Made by a program: the position numbers and the translations under genes. A DNA stretch of 64,000 bases from Eubacterium sp. (GTDB lineage: Bacteria > Bacillota > Clostridia > Oscillospirales > Acutalibacteraceae): NCBI GenBank assembly GCA_017446095.1, contig JAFSRN010000016.1:40914-104913 (forward strand), written 5' to 3'. Below the pieces are notes generated by a model. That model was given only the letters and a program-made list of their open reading frames with translations, made no database searches and was not told the DNA's origin. Below, in pieces: positions 8,795 to 15,615 of this stretch (position 1 is the first letter of the stretch; each line of letters opens with the position of its first letter).

Positions 8795-9877
8795 ATGAAA
8801 AGTAAAAGAATCGGCGAAATGGAATTAATGCGCTTTGTATTTTGCGTTTATGTAATCCTGTTTCATTGCTGCCAAAAAATCTTCAATCTTACAACTGTCG
8901 ACAAACTAATATTCACCTGGGCGCCGCGCGGCTACATCGGCGTTGAGTTCTTTTTCATCCTGTCGGGTATGTTCTTTGCCGTCAGCCTCGCAAAAATAAA
9001 AAGCGAACCTGGCGACAGCAAACTTGCGGGCAGCTACCTGCGCCTGCTTTTGCAAAAGTACATTTCCGTTTTCCCGTACCACGTTGTGGCGTTTGTGATA
9101 CTGTTTGCGTTTGACGCATACCGCCACCACGGCGTATCGGTAAGCGATATTCTCAACGTGATTCCCGGCTTCTTCCTCATTCAGCGCACGGGTATCAGCT
9201 TTAATAACATCAACGGCGTTGAGTGGTATATTTCCGCAATGCTGGTGGCAATGGCAATTATTATGCCGCTTGCCGTTAAGTACAGGGATCTGTACACCAA
9301 GTACATTGCGCCGGTAAGCGCAATACTGATTTACGGCTGGCTTATTCACGAATTTCAAACTGTGTCAGGCTCGTCGGAGTGGACTATTATCGGCTACAGA
9401 AGCGTGTGGCGCGCAATCGCCGGCATCAACCTCGGTATGTTCGCAAACGAGTGCGTAATTGCGCTCAAAAAACGCGAATTCAGCAAAAAAACAGAGGTTA
9501 TGGCTGTGCTTGCAAGGTACGCAATGTGGGGGCTTACAACCGTGTTTGTGTTCTGCACGTGCAACAAAAAGTACGAGGTTTACCCCATATTTATGATGTT
9601 TGCAGCAATCGTGCTTACAATGCGCTTCCCGATTCAAAACGCGCTGTTCCAGAACAGGTTTGTAATCTTCCTGGGCAAAATGAGCCTGCCGCTGTATCTT
9701 AACCAGATACTTGCGATAATGCTCGTAAAGGCGTATATGCCAAACCACTCGCATCTTGAAATCTGCCTTGCCGTGTGCGCGGTAGACTTCATCCTGTCCG
9801 TGCCGTGCCTCTACATCGGCAACGCCCTCAAAAAGCAGATTGTCAAAAAATGTAATCTTGAATATCGAAAAAAATGA
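8795..9877 (+). CDS. Acyltransferase family 3 (OafA/YrhL-like) membrane protein
   Basis: A 360-residue protein of about ten transmembrane segments. The N-terminal signature of acyltransferase 3 proteins is seen in MELMRFVFCVYVILFHCC (Arg and the His proposed to act in acyl transfer) and GYIGVEFFFILSGMFFA. Such enzymes move acetyl or other acyl groups across the membrane onto sugars, peptidoglycan or lipids. The ribosome site is weak (GGGG 9 nt before ATG). It stands alone between a repeat element and a convergent terminator, so its acceptor cannot be inferred. Confidence 0.82.
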   Translation: MKSKRIGEMELMRFVFCVYVILFHCCQKIFNLTTVDKLIFTWAPRGYIGVEFFFILSGMFFAVSLAKIKSEPGDSKLAGSYLRLLLQKYISVFPYHVVAFVILFAFDAYRHHGVSVSDILNVIPGFFLIQRTGISFNNINGVEWYISAMLVAMAIIMPLAVKYRDLYTKYIAPVSAILIYGWLIHEFQTVSGSSEWTIIGYRSVWRAIAGINLGMFANECVIALKKREFSKKTEVMAVLARYAMWGLTTVFVFCTCNKKYEVYPIFMMFAAIVLTMRFPIQNALFQNRFVIFLGKMSLPLYLNQILAIMLVKAYMPNHSHLEICLAVCAVDFILSVPCLYIGNALKKQIVKKCNLEYRKK

Positions 9878-9901
9878 CCGCACATCGTGCGGTCGTTTTC
9901 T
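9876..9901. terminator. Bidirectional terminator between acyltransferase and acyl-CoA ligase
   Basis: GACCGCAC and GTGCGGTC form an 8-bp stem; it is followed by TTTTCTTTTA on the plus strand and, on the minus strand, by a T-rich run. It serves two convergent genes. Confidence 0.85.
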
Positions 9902-9908
9902 TTTACTA

Positions 9909-11666
9909 TTATTCTGCCTCTGCGGCAGCTTTTGCTTTTGCTTCTTCTTCCTCTTCAAGCACACGGTAAGCAACCTTGCCAACCAGCGTCTTGGGAAGCT
10001 CTGTGCGAAATTCAATCTCACGCGGCATTGCGTAGCGCGAAATATTTTTTCTGCAGTGCGCAAGGATTTCTTCCTTGATTTTATCGCTCGGCTCAACGCC
10101 CGGGCGAAGCACTACAAACGCCTTAACCTTGTGCATCTTGTACGGGTCGGGAATACCGATTGCGCAGGAGAGCAGCACGTCCGGGTGCGCGTCGATTGTG
10201 TTTTCAACCTGCGACGGGTAAACGTTAACGCCCGATACAATAATGAGCCTCTTAAGCCTCTGCTTGTAGTAGATAAAGCCGTCCTCGTCCATCGTGCCGA
10301 GGTCGCCCGTGTGCAGCCATACGTTGCCGTCGTCGTGCGTGCGCAGGGTTGCAGCGGTTTCAGCCTTGTTGTCAAGGTAGCCCTTCATAACAGTCGGGCT
10401 CATAATGCAGATTTCGCCCTCTGTGCCGTAAGGCAGTTCCTTGTCGGTGTTCGGGTCAACAATCTGGTAGTAGTTGTCGGGGAACGGGATGCCGATACTT
10501 CCCTCGCGGAAGAAGTCGTGCGGCGTAAGGCAGGACGCCGTTACGCACTCTGTTGTGCCGTAGCCCTCGCGAATCTGCACGCTTGCGTTATGCTCTTTAA
10601 GAAAGGCATCAACCTTCTTTTTAAGCTCGATTGAAAGTGAGTCGCCGCCGCAGAACACGCCCTTGAGGAACGAGAGGTCTGCGCCGTCAAAGCCGTCGCT
10701 GCGAAGCAGAGCCTCAAACAGCGTGGGCACGCCAACAATAACGTTTGGCTTGTATTTCAAAACGTCCTTTGCGTAAGTTTTGATTGTGAACTGCGGAATC
10801 AGCACGCAGGTTGCGCCGTTAACAAGCGCGGTGTGTATGCCAACGCCAAGACCGAAGCCGTGGAACAGCGGCATTACCGAGAACATACGCAGCTCCTTCA
10901 TCGGGAAGCCTGCGCCTGCCGCAACCTCGTAGCCGAGCGCGTTCATATTCAGGTTTGTAAGCTCAATACCCTTTGAAGTACCTGTTGTACCGCCGGAGAA
11001 AAGAATAACTGCCGTGTCGTTCTTCTTGGGGTATGTATTCGGGAGCTCTTTAACCGCCTTGCCGCCTGCAATAAAATCTTTCCAGTCAATTACGGTTTTG
11101 CTGTCCTTCGGAATCGGGGCAGGCTTATCCTTAACCGTAAGCGGATAAAGCATATTGAGCGGGAAGGGAAGCTCATCCTTGATGTGCGCAACGATGATTT
11201 TTATCTCGCAGTCAACATCCTCAAGCGCTTCAAGCACCTTTTCGTAAAACATATCGAGCACAAGCACAGCCTTGCTCTTTGAATGTGTAACGTAAAACTT
11301 GATTTCACCGGGTGCGGAAAGCGGGTGAATCATAGCAGGTACGGCGCTGATTCTGTTAAGCGCGTAAAAGCTGTCAATGCCCTGCGGTGCGTTGGGCATA
11401 CAGATTGTTACCTTGTCGCCCTCGTCAATGCCGATAGCCTTAAACGCTTTTGCCACAGCGTCAATCTTCTTAAAGAATTCGGGGTAAAACGTCTTTTTAC
11501 CCTGGAACATATAGGCGCAGTTTGTGTAGCAGTTGCCGTTGTAGTGTGTGTCGTACGCGAACTTAATTGCCTCGTACATCGAGCCTTCGGGGTAGTCAAG
11601 CGTTTTCGGCATATCGCCAAAATATTTGAACCACGGTGCTTTAGGTGTATTCTTCGGGGTCTCCAT
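9909..11666 (-). CDS. AMP-binding acyl-CoA ligase (long-chain fatty acid-CoA ligase-like)
   Basis: A 585-residue adenylate-forming enzyme that activates a carboxylic acid with ATP and CoA. Motifs in order: the phosphate loop ILFSGGTTGTSKGIELT, the A5 motif EGYGTTECV, the A7 motif WLHTGDLGTMDEDGFIYY, A8 KRLIIVSGVNVYPSQVE, and near the C-terminus LPKTLVGKVAYR with the expected catalytic lysine. The extreme C-terminus is a Glu/Ala/Lys-rich tail with no family counterpart. A strong GGAGGAAA precedes the start. It is a single-gene unit with its own palindromic operator, which suggests control by a fatty-acid-responsive repressor. Similarity is best to medium/long-chain ligases, but the acid is not proven. 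Confidence 0.87.
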   Translation of the reverse strand: METPKNTPKAPWFKYFGDMPKTLDYPEGSMYEAIKFAYDTHYNGNCYTNCAYMFQGKKTFYPEFFKKIDAVAKAFKAIGIDEGDKVTICMPNAPQGIDSFYALNRISAVPAMIHPLSAPGEIKFYVTHSKSKAVLVLDMFYEKVLEALEDVDCEIKIIVAHIKDELPFPLNMLYPLTVKDKPAPIPKDSKTVIDWKDFIAGGKAVKELPNTYPKKNDTAVILFSGGTTGTSKGIELTNLNMNALGYEVAAGAGFPMKELRMFSVMPLFHGFGLGVGIHTALVNGATCVLIPQFTIKTYAKDVLKYKPNVIVGVPTLFEALLRSDGFDGADLSFLKGVFCGGDSLSIELKKKVDAFLKEHNASVQIREGYGTTECVTASCLTPHDFFREGSIGIPFPDNYYQIVDPNTDKELPYGTEGEICIMSPTVMKGYLDNKAETAATLRTHDDGNVWLHTGDLGTMDEDGFIYYKQRLKRLIIVSGVNVYPSQVENTIDAHPDVLLSCAIGIPDPYKMHKVKAFVVLRPGVEPSDKIKEEILAHCRKNISRYAMPREIEFRTELPKTLVGKVAYRVLEEEEEAKAKAAAEAE

Positions 11667-11695
11667 ATTCTTTCCTCCAAGTATTATTCCAGTAT

Positions 11696-11766
11696 ATTAT
11701 AGCGAATAATTTCAAAAAGACAAACCTTTGTCTAATTTGTTTAGAAATAGTTTAGAATTAGACAAA
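11696..11766 (-). promoter_or_regulatory. Promoter with palindromic operators for the acyl-CoA ligase gene
   Basis: Minus-strand promoter TTGTCT-16 bp-TATAAT. The -35 box lies inside GACAAACCTTTGTC (11719-11732), and a second, perfect 11-bp inverted repeat TTTGTCTAATT / AATTAGACAAA spans 11727-11766. Both share the TTTGTC half-site, as expected for a dimeric repressor. The regulator is not encoded next to it. Confidence 0.7.
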
Positions 11767-11808
11767 TTTAAAAAAACTGTTTAAAACGCGCCCGTTTTAT
11801 GTTATGAT

Positions 11809-11835
11809 TGTAGGGAGCGGCGATCTCGACGCTCC
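11809..11835. repeat. Short palindromic repeat (TGTAGGGAGCG type)
   Basis: TGTAGGGAGCGGCGATCTCG followed by ACGCTCC, matching the TGTAGGGAGCG...CGCTCC modules at 1.3 and 22.8 kb. It sits in the leader of the following membrane-protein gene. Confidence 0.65.
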
Positions 11836-11859
11836 ATTTCAACAAAAACGGAGTATATT

Positions 11860-12540
11860 ATGACGTACAAAATCAAGAGAGACCCCATTGAAAAAATACC
11901 AAAGTGGCAGCTCGTTTTCTGGATAATCGTGCGCATTTCAATGCTCGTTTGCGCGGGATATTCCTTCATCCACGGCAACAAGGTTATGGGGTTTGAAAGT
12001 GTGTTTTGCTGGATTTTCACACACCTGTGGGATTTGTTCCAGATACTCGGCAACGGCTCGTTTATCGAGGATGTTCCGCCGCTTAACCAAACAATGCTCA
12101 ACCTGATTATTTTTATCGGCATAGTAATCGGCTCGTACCTCGGCGTGTTTGACAGGTACAAGTGGTTTGATGAATTTATGCACATTATGGCAGGTATGTG
12201 CTGCGCTGTGTTCGGCTACGATTTTGCAGGCATTATTCAGCGCAAAAAGGGCGAGTGCGCTGCCACGCTTGCGGCGATTTTCAGTTTGATGTTCGCGCTG
12301 TCAATCGCTGTCGGCTGGGAGTTTTACGAGTTCCTTATGGACACCCTGCACGGCACAAATCTGCAGCTTGCAAAAGCAGGCGAGGAAACCGTGATTTTCG
12401 ATATCTCAAAGTTCCGCGGCGAGTACGGTTACCTCGGACTTTTCGACACCGTAACCGATATGATGATGAACACCATCGGCGGCATAATCGGTATGATATT
12501 TATGATAATAATCCGCAACAGGAAAAAGGACAAGCAGTAA
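11860..12540 (+). CDS. Multi-pass membrane protein, YjdF/DUF2238-like
   Basis: A 226-residue protein with about six hydrophobic segments. Charged residues inside or near helices are arranged as in YjdF/DUF2238 proteins: FDRYKWFDEFMHIMAGM, AVGWEFYEFLMDT, and GLFDTVTDMMMNTIGGIIGM with conserved Asp, His, Glu and Asn. The function of this family is not established; intramembrane His/Asp/Glu residues suggest transport or metal binding, which is inference. The ribosome site is weak (ACGGAG 10 nt before the ATG). It is a lone gene between repeat islands. Confidence 0.65.
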   Translation: MTYKIKRDPIEKIPKWQLVFWIIVRISMLVCAGYSFIHGNKVMGFESVFCWIFTHLWDLFQILGNGSFIEDVPPLNQTMLNLIIFIGIVIGSYLGVFDRYKWFDEFMHIMAGMCCAVFGYDFAGIIQRKKGECAATLAAIFSLMFALSIAVGWEFYEFLMDTLHGTNLQLAKAGEETVIFDISKFRGEYGYLGLFDTVTDMMMNTIGGIIGMIFMIIIRNRKKDKQ

Positions 12541-12555
12541 TGTTTGTCCTTTTTG

Positions 12556-12684
12556 GTATTAAGTTTTAAGCTTATGGTTACTCACTTTGTTCAAACAATA
12601 AAAGGGTGTGGGCAGAGCCCACCCAAAGGCTCAAAACTCAAAGCTTAAAACCTAAAACCCAAAACCCAAAACCTAAAACCAAAC
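12556..12684. repeat. Repeat island: GTGGGCAGAGCCCAC palindrome and AAAACCC-type tandem heptamers
   Basis: Starts with TTAAGTTTTAAGC and GGTTACTCACTTTGTTC, then the palindrome GGTGTGGGCAGAGCCCACCC, then about seven degenerate 7-bp units (AAAACCT / AAAACCC). It separates the membrane-protein gene from the GH30 promoter. Confidence 0.7.
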
Positions 12685-12686
12685 AA

Positions 12687-12715
12687 TTGACTTATTTTGT
12701 AAAAAATCTTATAAT
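12687..12715 (+). promoter_or_regulatory. Promoter of the GH30 gene
   Basis: TTGACT (-35), 17-bp spacer, TATAAT (-10), 32 bp upstream of the start codon; begins immediately at the end of the tandem heptamers. Confidence 0.82.
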
Positions 12716-12747
12716 AATACTATCAAATTGAAAAGGCGGAAACGGCT

Positions 12748-14118
12748 ATGAAAATTAATCTGTTAAACGGCAAGGCAATGCAGACCACCAAGGGCTGGGG
12801 AACCTCGGCGTGCTGGTGGAGTCAGGCGTGTAAGGACAGCGACACGCAGGACAAAATTATCGATCTGCTTTACGGCAAGGACGGGCTCGGGCTGAACATC
12901 TACCGCTATAACATCGGCGGCGGCACCGACCCCGAAAATTTCCGCGTGCCCGACCCGTGGCGCAGAACGGAATCCATGATGCTTTTCGACAAGGAAAAAG
13001 AGGAGGAATCGTGGGACTTCACGCGCGACAGAACTGCCGTTGAGGTGATGAAAAAGGCGCTTGCCACCGGCAATGTCGACACGCTGATTCTCTTTGCAAA
13101 CTCGCCGCACTATTCGCAGACCTCAACAGGTCAGGCGTCGGGCGGCTTCCTCAAGCACACCTGCAACATCCCCAAGTCAAAGTACAAGGCGTTTGCCGAT
13201 TACTTCCTCACGGTTACCGAGCATTTTATCAGGGAGGGGCTGCCCGTTACATACATCAGCCCGATTAACGAGCCGCAGTGGAAATGGGGCGGCAACATCG
13301 TATGGCAGGAGGGCTGCCACTATGAGCCCGAAGAGGTTGCCGAGGTGCTGCATATCTTTGCAACGGAAATCAGGCGCAGGAACATCCCCGTACGCCTTTG
13401 CATACCCGAAAGCGGCGAGCTTCTGCAGACCACGCCCAAGTACCTTTACACCCTGCTTGCGGACGACGACATTATGTCGCTTACCGACATAATCGCCTAC
13501 CATTCCTACCATGTTGACGACAGCCCTGAATCGCGCTACGAATTCCGCGATCAGATTGTAAGGGCGCATCCGCAGTACCGCTTTGATATGACAGAGTGGT
13601 GCGAGCTGCCCTGCAAACACCACACGCGCGACTTCAAGGGCGCGCTGATTACCGCGCGTATCATCGGTCAGGATATGTCGATTTGCCGCGCTGTCAGCTG
13701 GACTTCGTGGGTTGCGGTCAACGGCATTGCAACAAAAGAGGACGGTTACGACTATGCCGACAGCCTTATCTCTGCTTCCGCCGATTTCAGCAGGTGGAGT
13801 ATAGCGGAAAGGTACTACGGCTTTGCGCATTTTTCAAAGTATATCCCCGTCGGCTCAACGGCGCTTGATATCGGGCTTCGCCCCACTGCTGACAACAACG
13901 ATTTCAACGCCTTTGCGTTCAAAAGACCTGACGGCAAAACCGTGCTTGTAGCGGTTAACGAGGGCGGCGAAATGCCGCTTGAAATAGTCGGCGAGTACGC
14001 TCATATGCAGGTGATTAAGTCCGATAAGTCCGAAAAACTTGCCACCGTTTACGACGGCGAATTTAAACCGCAAATCACCGTGGACAGGGACACGATTATC
14101 ACCGCATTATTTGATTAA
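12748..14118 (+). CDS. Glycoside hydrolase family 30 enzyme, intracellular
   Basis: A 456-residue retaining glycosidase with a (beta/alpha)8 barrel and a C-terminal beta-domain (from about residue 385). The acid/base is Glu175 in YISPINEPQWKWGG and the nucleophile is Glu283 in DMTEWCEL. The N-terminus, NGKAMQTTKGWGTSACWWSQ, is the GH30 G-x-G-x-S/T region. The NEPQW motif resembles endo-beta-1,6-galactanase-type GH30 members, but the substrate is not proven. There is no signal peptide, so it should act on imported oligosaccharides in the cytoplasm. The GGCGG ribosome site is moderate. It is transcribed alone from a strong promoter. Confidence 0.82.
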   Translation: MKINLLNGKAMQTTKGWGTSACWWSQACKDSDTQDKIIDLLYGKDGLGLNIYRYNIGGGTDPENFRVPDPWRRTESMMLFDKEKEEESWDFTRDRTAVEVMKKALATGNVDTLILFANSPHYSQTSTGQASGGFLKHTCNIPKSKYKAFADYFLTVTEHFIREGLPVTYISPINEPQWKWGGNIVWQEGCHYEPEEVAEVLHIFATEIRRRNIPVRLCIPESGELLQTTPKYLYTLLADDDIMSLTDIIAYHSYHVDDSPESRYEFRDQIVRAHPQYRFDMTEWCELPCKHHTRDFKGALITARIIGQDMSICRAVSWTSWVAVNGIATKEDGYDYADSLISASADFSRWSIAERYYGFAHFSKYIPVGSTALDIGLRPTADNNDFNAFAFKRPDGKTVLVAVNEGGEMPLEIVGEYAHMQVIKSDKSEKLATVYDGEFKPQITVDRDTIITALFD

Positions 14119-14138
14119 CGCGTTCACGCTAATACCTA

Positions 14139-14166
14139 TTGACAAAGTAGGAATAAGTGCTATAAT
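14139..14166 (+). promoter_or_regulatory. Promoter of the metF-metH operon
   Basis: Consensus TTGACA (-35), 16-bp spacer, TATAAT (-10), about 33 bp before metF. The leader is too short for a SAM or cobalamin riboswitch and none is seen. Confidence 0.85.
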
Positions 14167-14199
14167 CTATTTTATAAATTTATAAATCAGGACAGAAAT

Positions 14200-15066
14200 A
14201 TGAAAATCAGTGAAATTTTACAGAGCAACAGAGTAACCGTTTCGTTTGAGGTTTTTCCGCCCAAGCAGTGGGATAAAATTGAAAATACCAAGGCGCTTGT
14301 GCGTGAGATGAGCACCGCAGAGCCGTCGTTTATGAGCGTTACCTACGGCGCGGCAGGCACGCAGTCGGGCTTCACTACCGAGATTGCAAACGAGGTAAAA
14401 AACAGCGGTATAACGCCGCTTTCGCACCTCACCTGCCTCACCTCCACGCGCGACAAAATTCACCGCGTTGTGGATGAGCTTGCGCAAAACGGTATAGAAA
14501 ATATACTCGCCCTGCGCGGCGATATCCCCGAAGGCTTTGTGTTCCCCGACAAGCAGTATTTTGAGTACGCCTACCAGCTTGTTAATGAGATTAAGTCGAT
14601 GGGCGACTTCTGCATCGGCGGCGCGTGCTACCCCGAAATCCACCCCGAAAGCAAAAACAGGGTGGAGGACATTGAGCACCTTAAGTACAAGGTGGACTGC
14701 GGCGTGGAATTCCTTACCTCGCAGATGTTTTTTGATAACGATAAGTTCCTTAATTTCTACGAAATGTGCCGCATCAAGGGCATCGAGGTGCCGATTATCG
14801 CAGGCATTATGCCTATTACAAACGCCAAGCAGATTATGCGCAGCATTGAGCTGTCAAACTGCTCTGTGCCAAAGAAGTTTTACCGTATTATGGAACGCTT
14901 TGGCGACGACCCGAAGTCGATGAAGCAGGCAGGCATAATCTATGCTACAGAGCAGATTATCGACCTTATGGCAAACGGCGTAAACAACATCCACATTTAC
15001 ACTATGAACAAGCCCGACGTGGCGGCTGCCATTATGAACGGGCTGTCGGATATCATCAATGGATAA
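14200..15066 (+). CDS. metF: 5,10-methylenetetrahydrofolate reductase
   Basis: A 288-residue flavoprotein that reduces methylene-THF to methyl-THF, the methyl donor for MetH. The N-terminal signature VTVSFEVFPPK carries the catalytic glutamate, followed by SVTYGAAGT, HLTCL and LALRGDIP, all usual for MetF, and the C-terminal ANGVNNIHIYTMN that closes the barrel. Length is normal. The electron donor (NADH, or ferredoxin through a partner) cannot be told; no MetV-like gene is adjacent. The ribosome site is CAGGACAG. It is first in a methionine operon and its end overlaps the next gene by 8 bp (AATGGATAA). Confidence 0.93.
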   Translation: MKISEILQSNRVTVSFEVFPPKQWDKIENTKALVREMSTAEPSFMSVTYGAAGTQSGFTTEIANEVKNSGITPLSHLTCLTSTRDKIHRVVDELAQNGIENILALRGDIPEGFVFPDKQYFEYAYQLVNEIKSMGDFCIGGACYPEIHPESKNRVEDIEHLKYKVDCGVEFLTSQMFFDNDKFLNFYEMCRIKGIEVPIIAGIMPITNAKQIMRSIELSNCSVPKKFYRIMERFGDDPKSMKQAGIIYATEQIIDLMANGVNNIHIYTMNKPDVAAAIMNGLSDIING

Positions 15067-15613
15067 GGCGGAGATTCTGCGCTATATGCGCACAAACAGC
15101 CGCATAACCGATGAGCGCGTGCTCGCGCTTGCAGACAGAGCGGCAGACGCTGTGGAAAAAGAGGCTGTGCCAAAAACACTTTACCGCATTTTTGACTGCA
15201 CGGTAAGCGGCGACGCGGTTACAATCGGCGGCGAAACTTTTGTAAGTTCCCACCTTGCGGACAACCTGCGCGGCTGCGGCAGGGCAGTCCTGTTCGGCGC
15301 GACTCTCGGCACGCAGTGCGACAGGCTGATTACCGCGGCGGCGACTACCGACGTTGCGCTTGCAATGGCAATTCAGGCGGCTGCGGCGTGCAAAATCGAG
15401 GAGGTCTGCGACGAACTTGAACAGCAGATTATCGCAGCACACGGCGTTAAACTGCGCCCGCGCTATTCACCTGGTTATTTTGACCTTGATATATCTGAAC
15501 AGCAAAAGATTTTTGCAATGATTGAACTCACAAAACGCATCGGCGTTACGCTTACGGAAACATACGAAATGCTGCCGACTAAAAGCGTAACGGCAATAAT
15601 AGGAATAGATTAA
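15059..15613 (+). CDS. Stand-alone methionine synthase activation domain protein
   Basis: A 184-residue protein resembling the C-terminal AdoMet-binding activation domain of cobalamin-dependent MetH, which reductively methylates oxidised cob(II)alamin. The hallmark R-x-S-P-G-Y motif is seen in RPRYSPGYFDLDI, and the C-terminal MLPTKSVTAIIGI corresponds to the domain's end. In most bacteria this is part of MetH; here the adjacent MetH lacks it, so the protein should act in trans. Position between metF and metH, with an 8-bp overlap upstream and a 2-bp gap downstream, supports a stoichiometric partner of MetH. Confidence 0.88.
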   Translation: MDKAEILRYMRTNSRITDERVLALADRAADAVEKEAVPKTLYRIFDCTVSGDAVTIGGETFVSSHLADNLRGCGRAVLFGATLGTQCDRLITAAATTDVALAMAIQAAAACKIEEVCDELEQQIIAAHGVKLRPRYSPGYFDLDISEQQKIFAMIELTKRIGVTLTETYEMLPTKSVTAIIGID

Positions 15614-15615
15614 TT

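Noticed and set aside
9365-10096. A 243-residue open frame on the minus strand across the acyltransferase and acyl-CoA ligase genes
   Set aside because: It crosses the bidirectional terminator, is antisense to one strong gene and out of frame in the other, and shows the Arg/His/Cys-rich composition of a shadow frame.
14119-14199. SAM or cobalamin riboswitch before metF
   Set aside because: Only about 30 nt separate the expected transcription start from the start codon, too short for any known aptamer of these classes.
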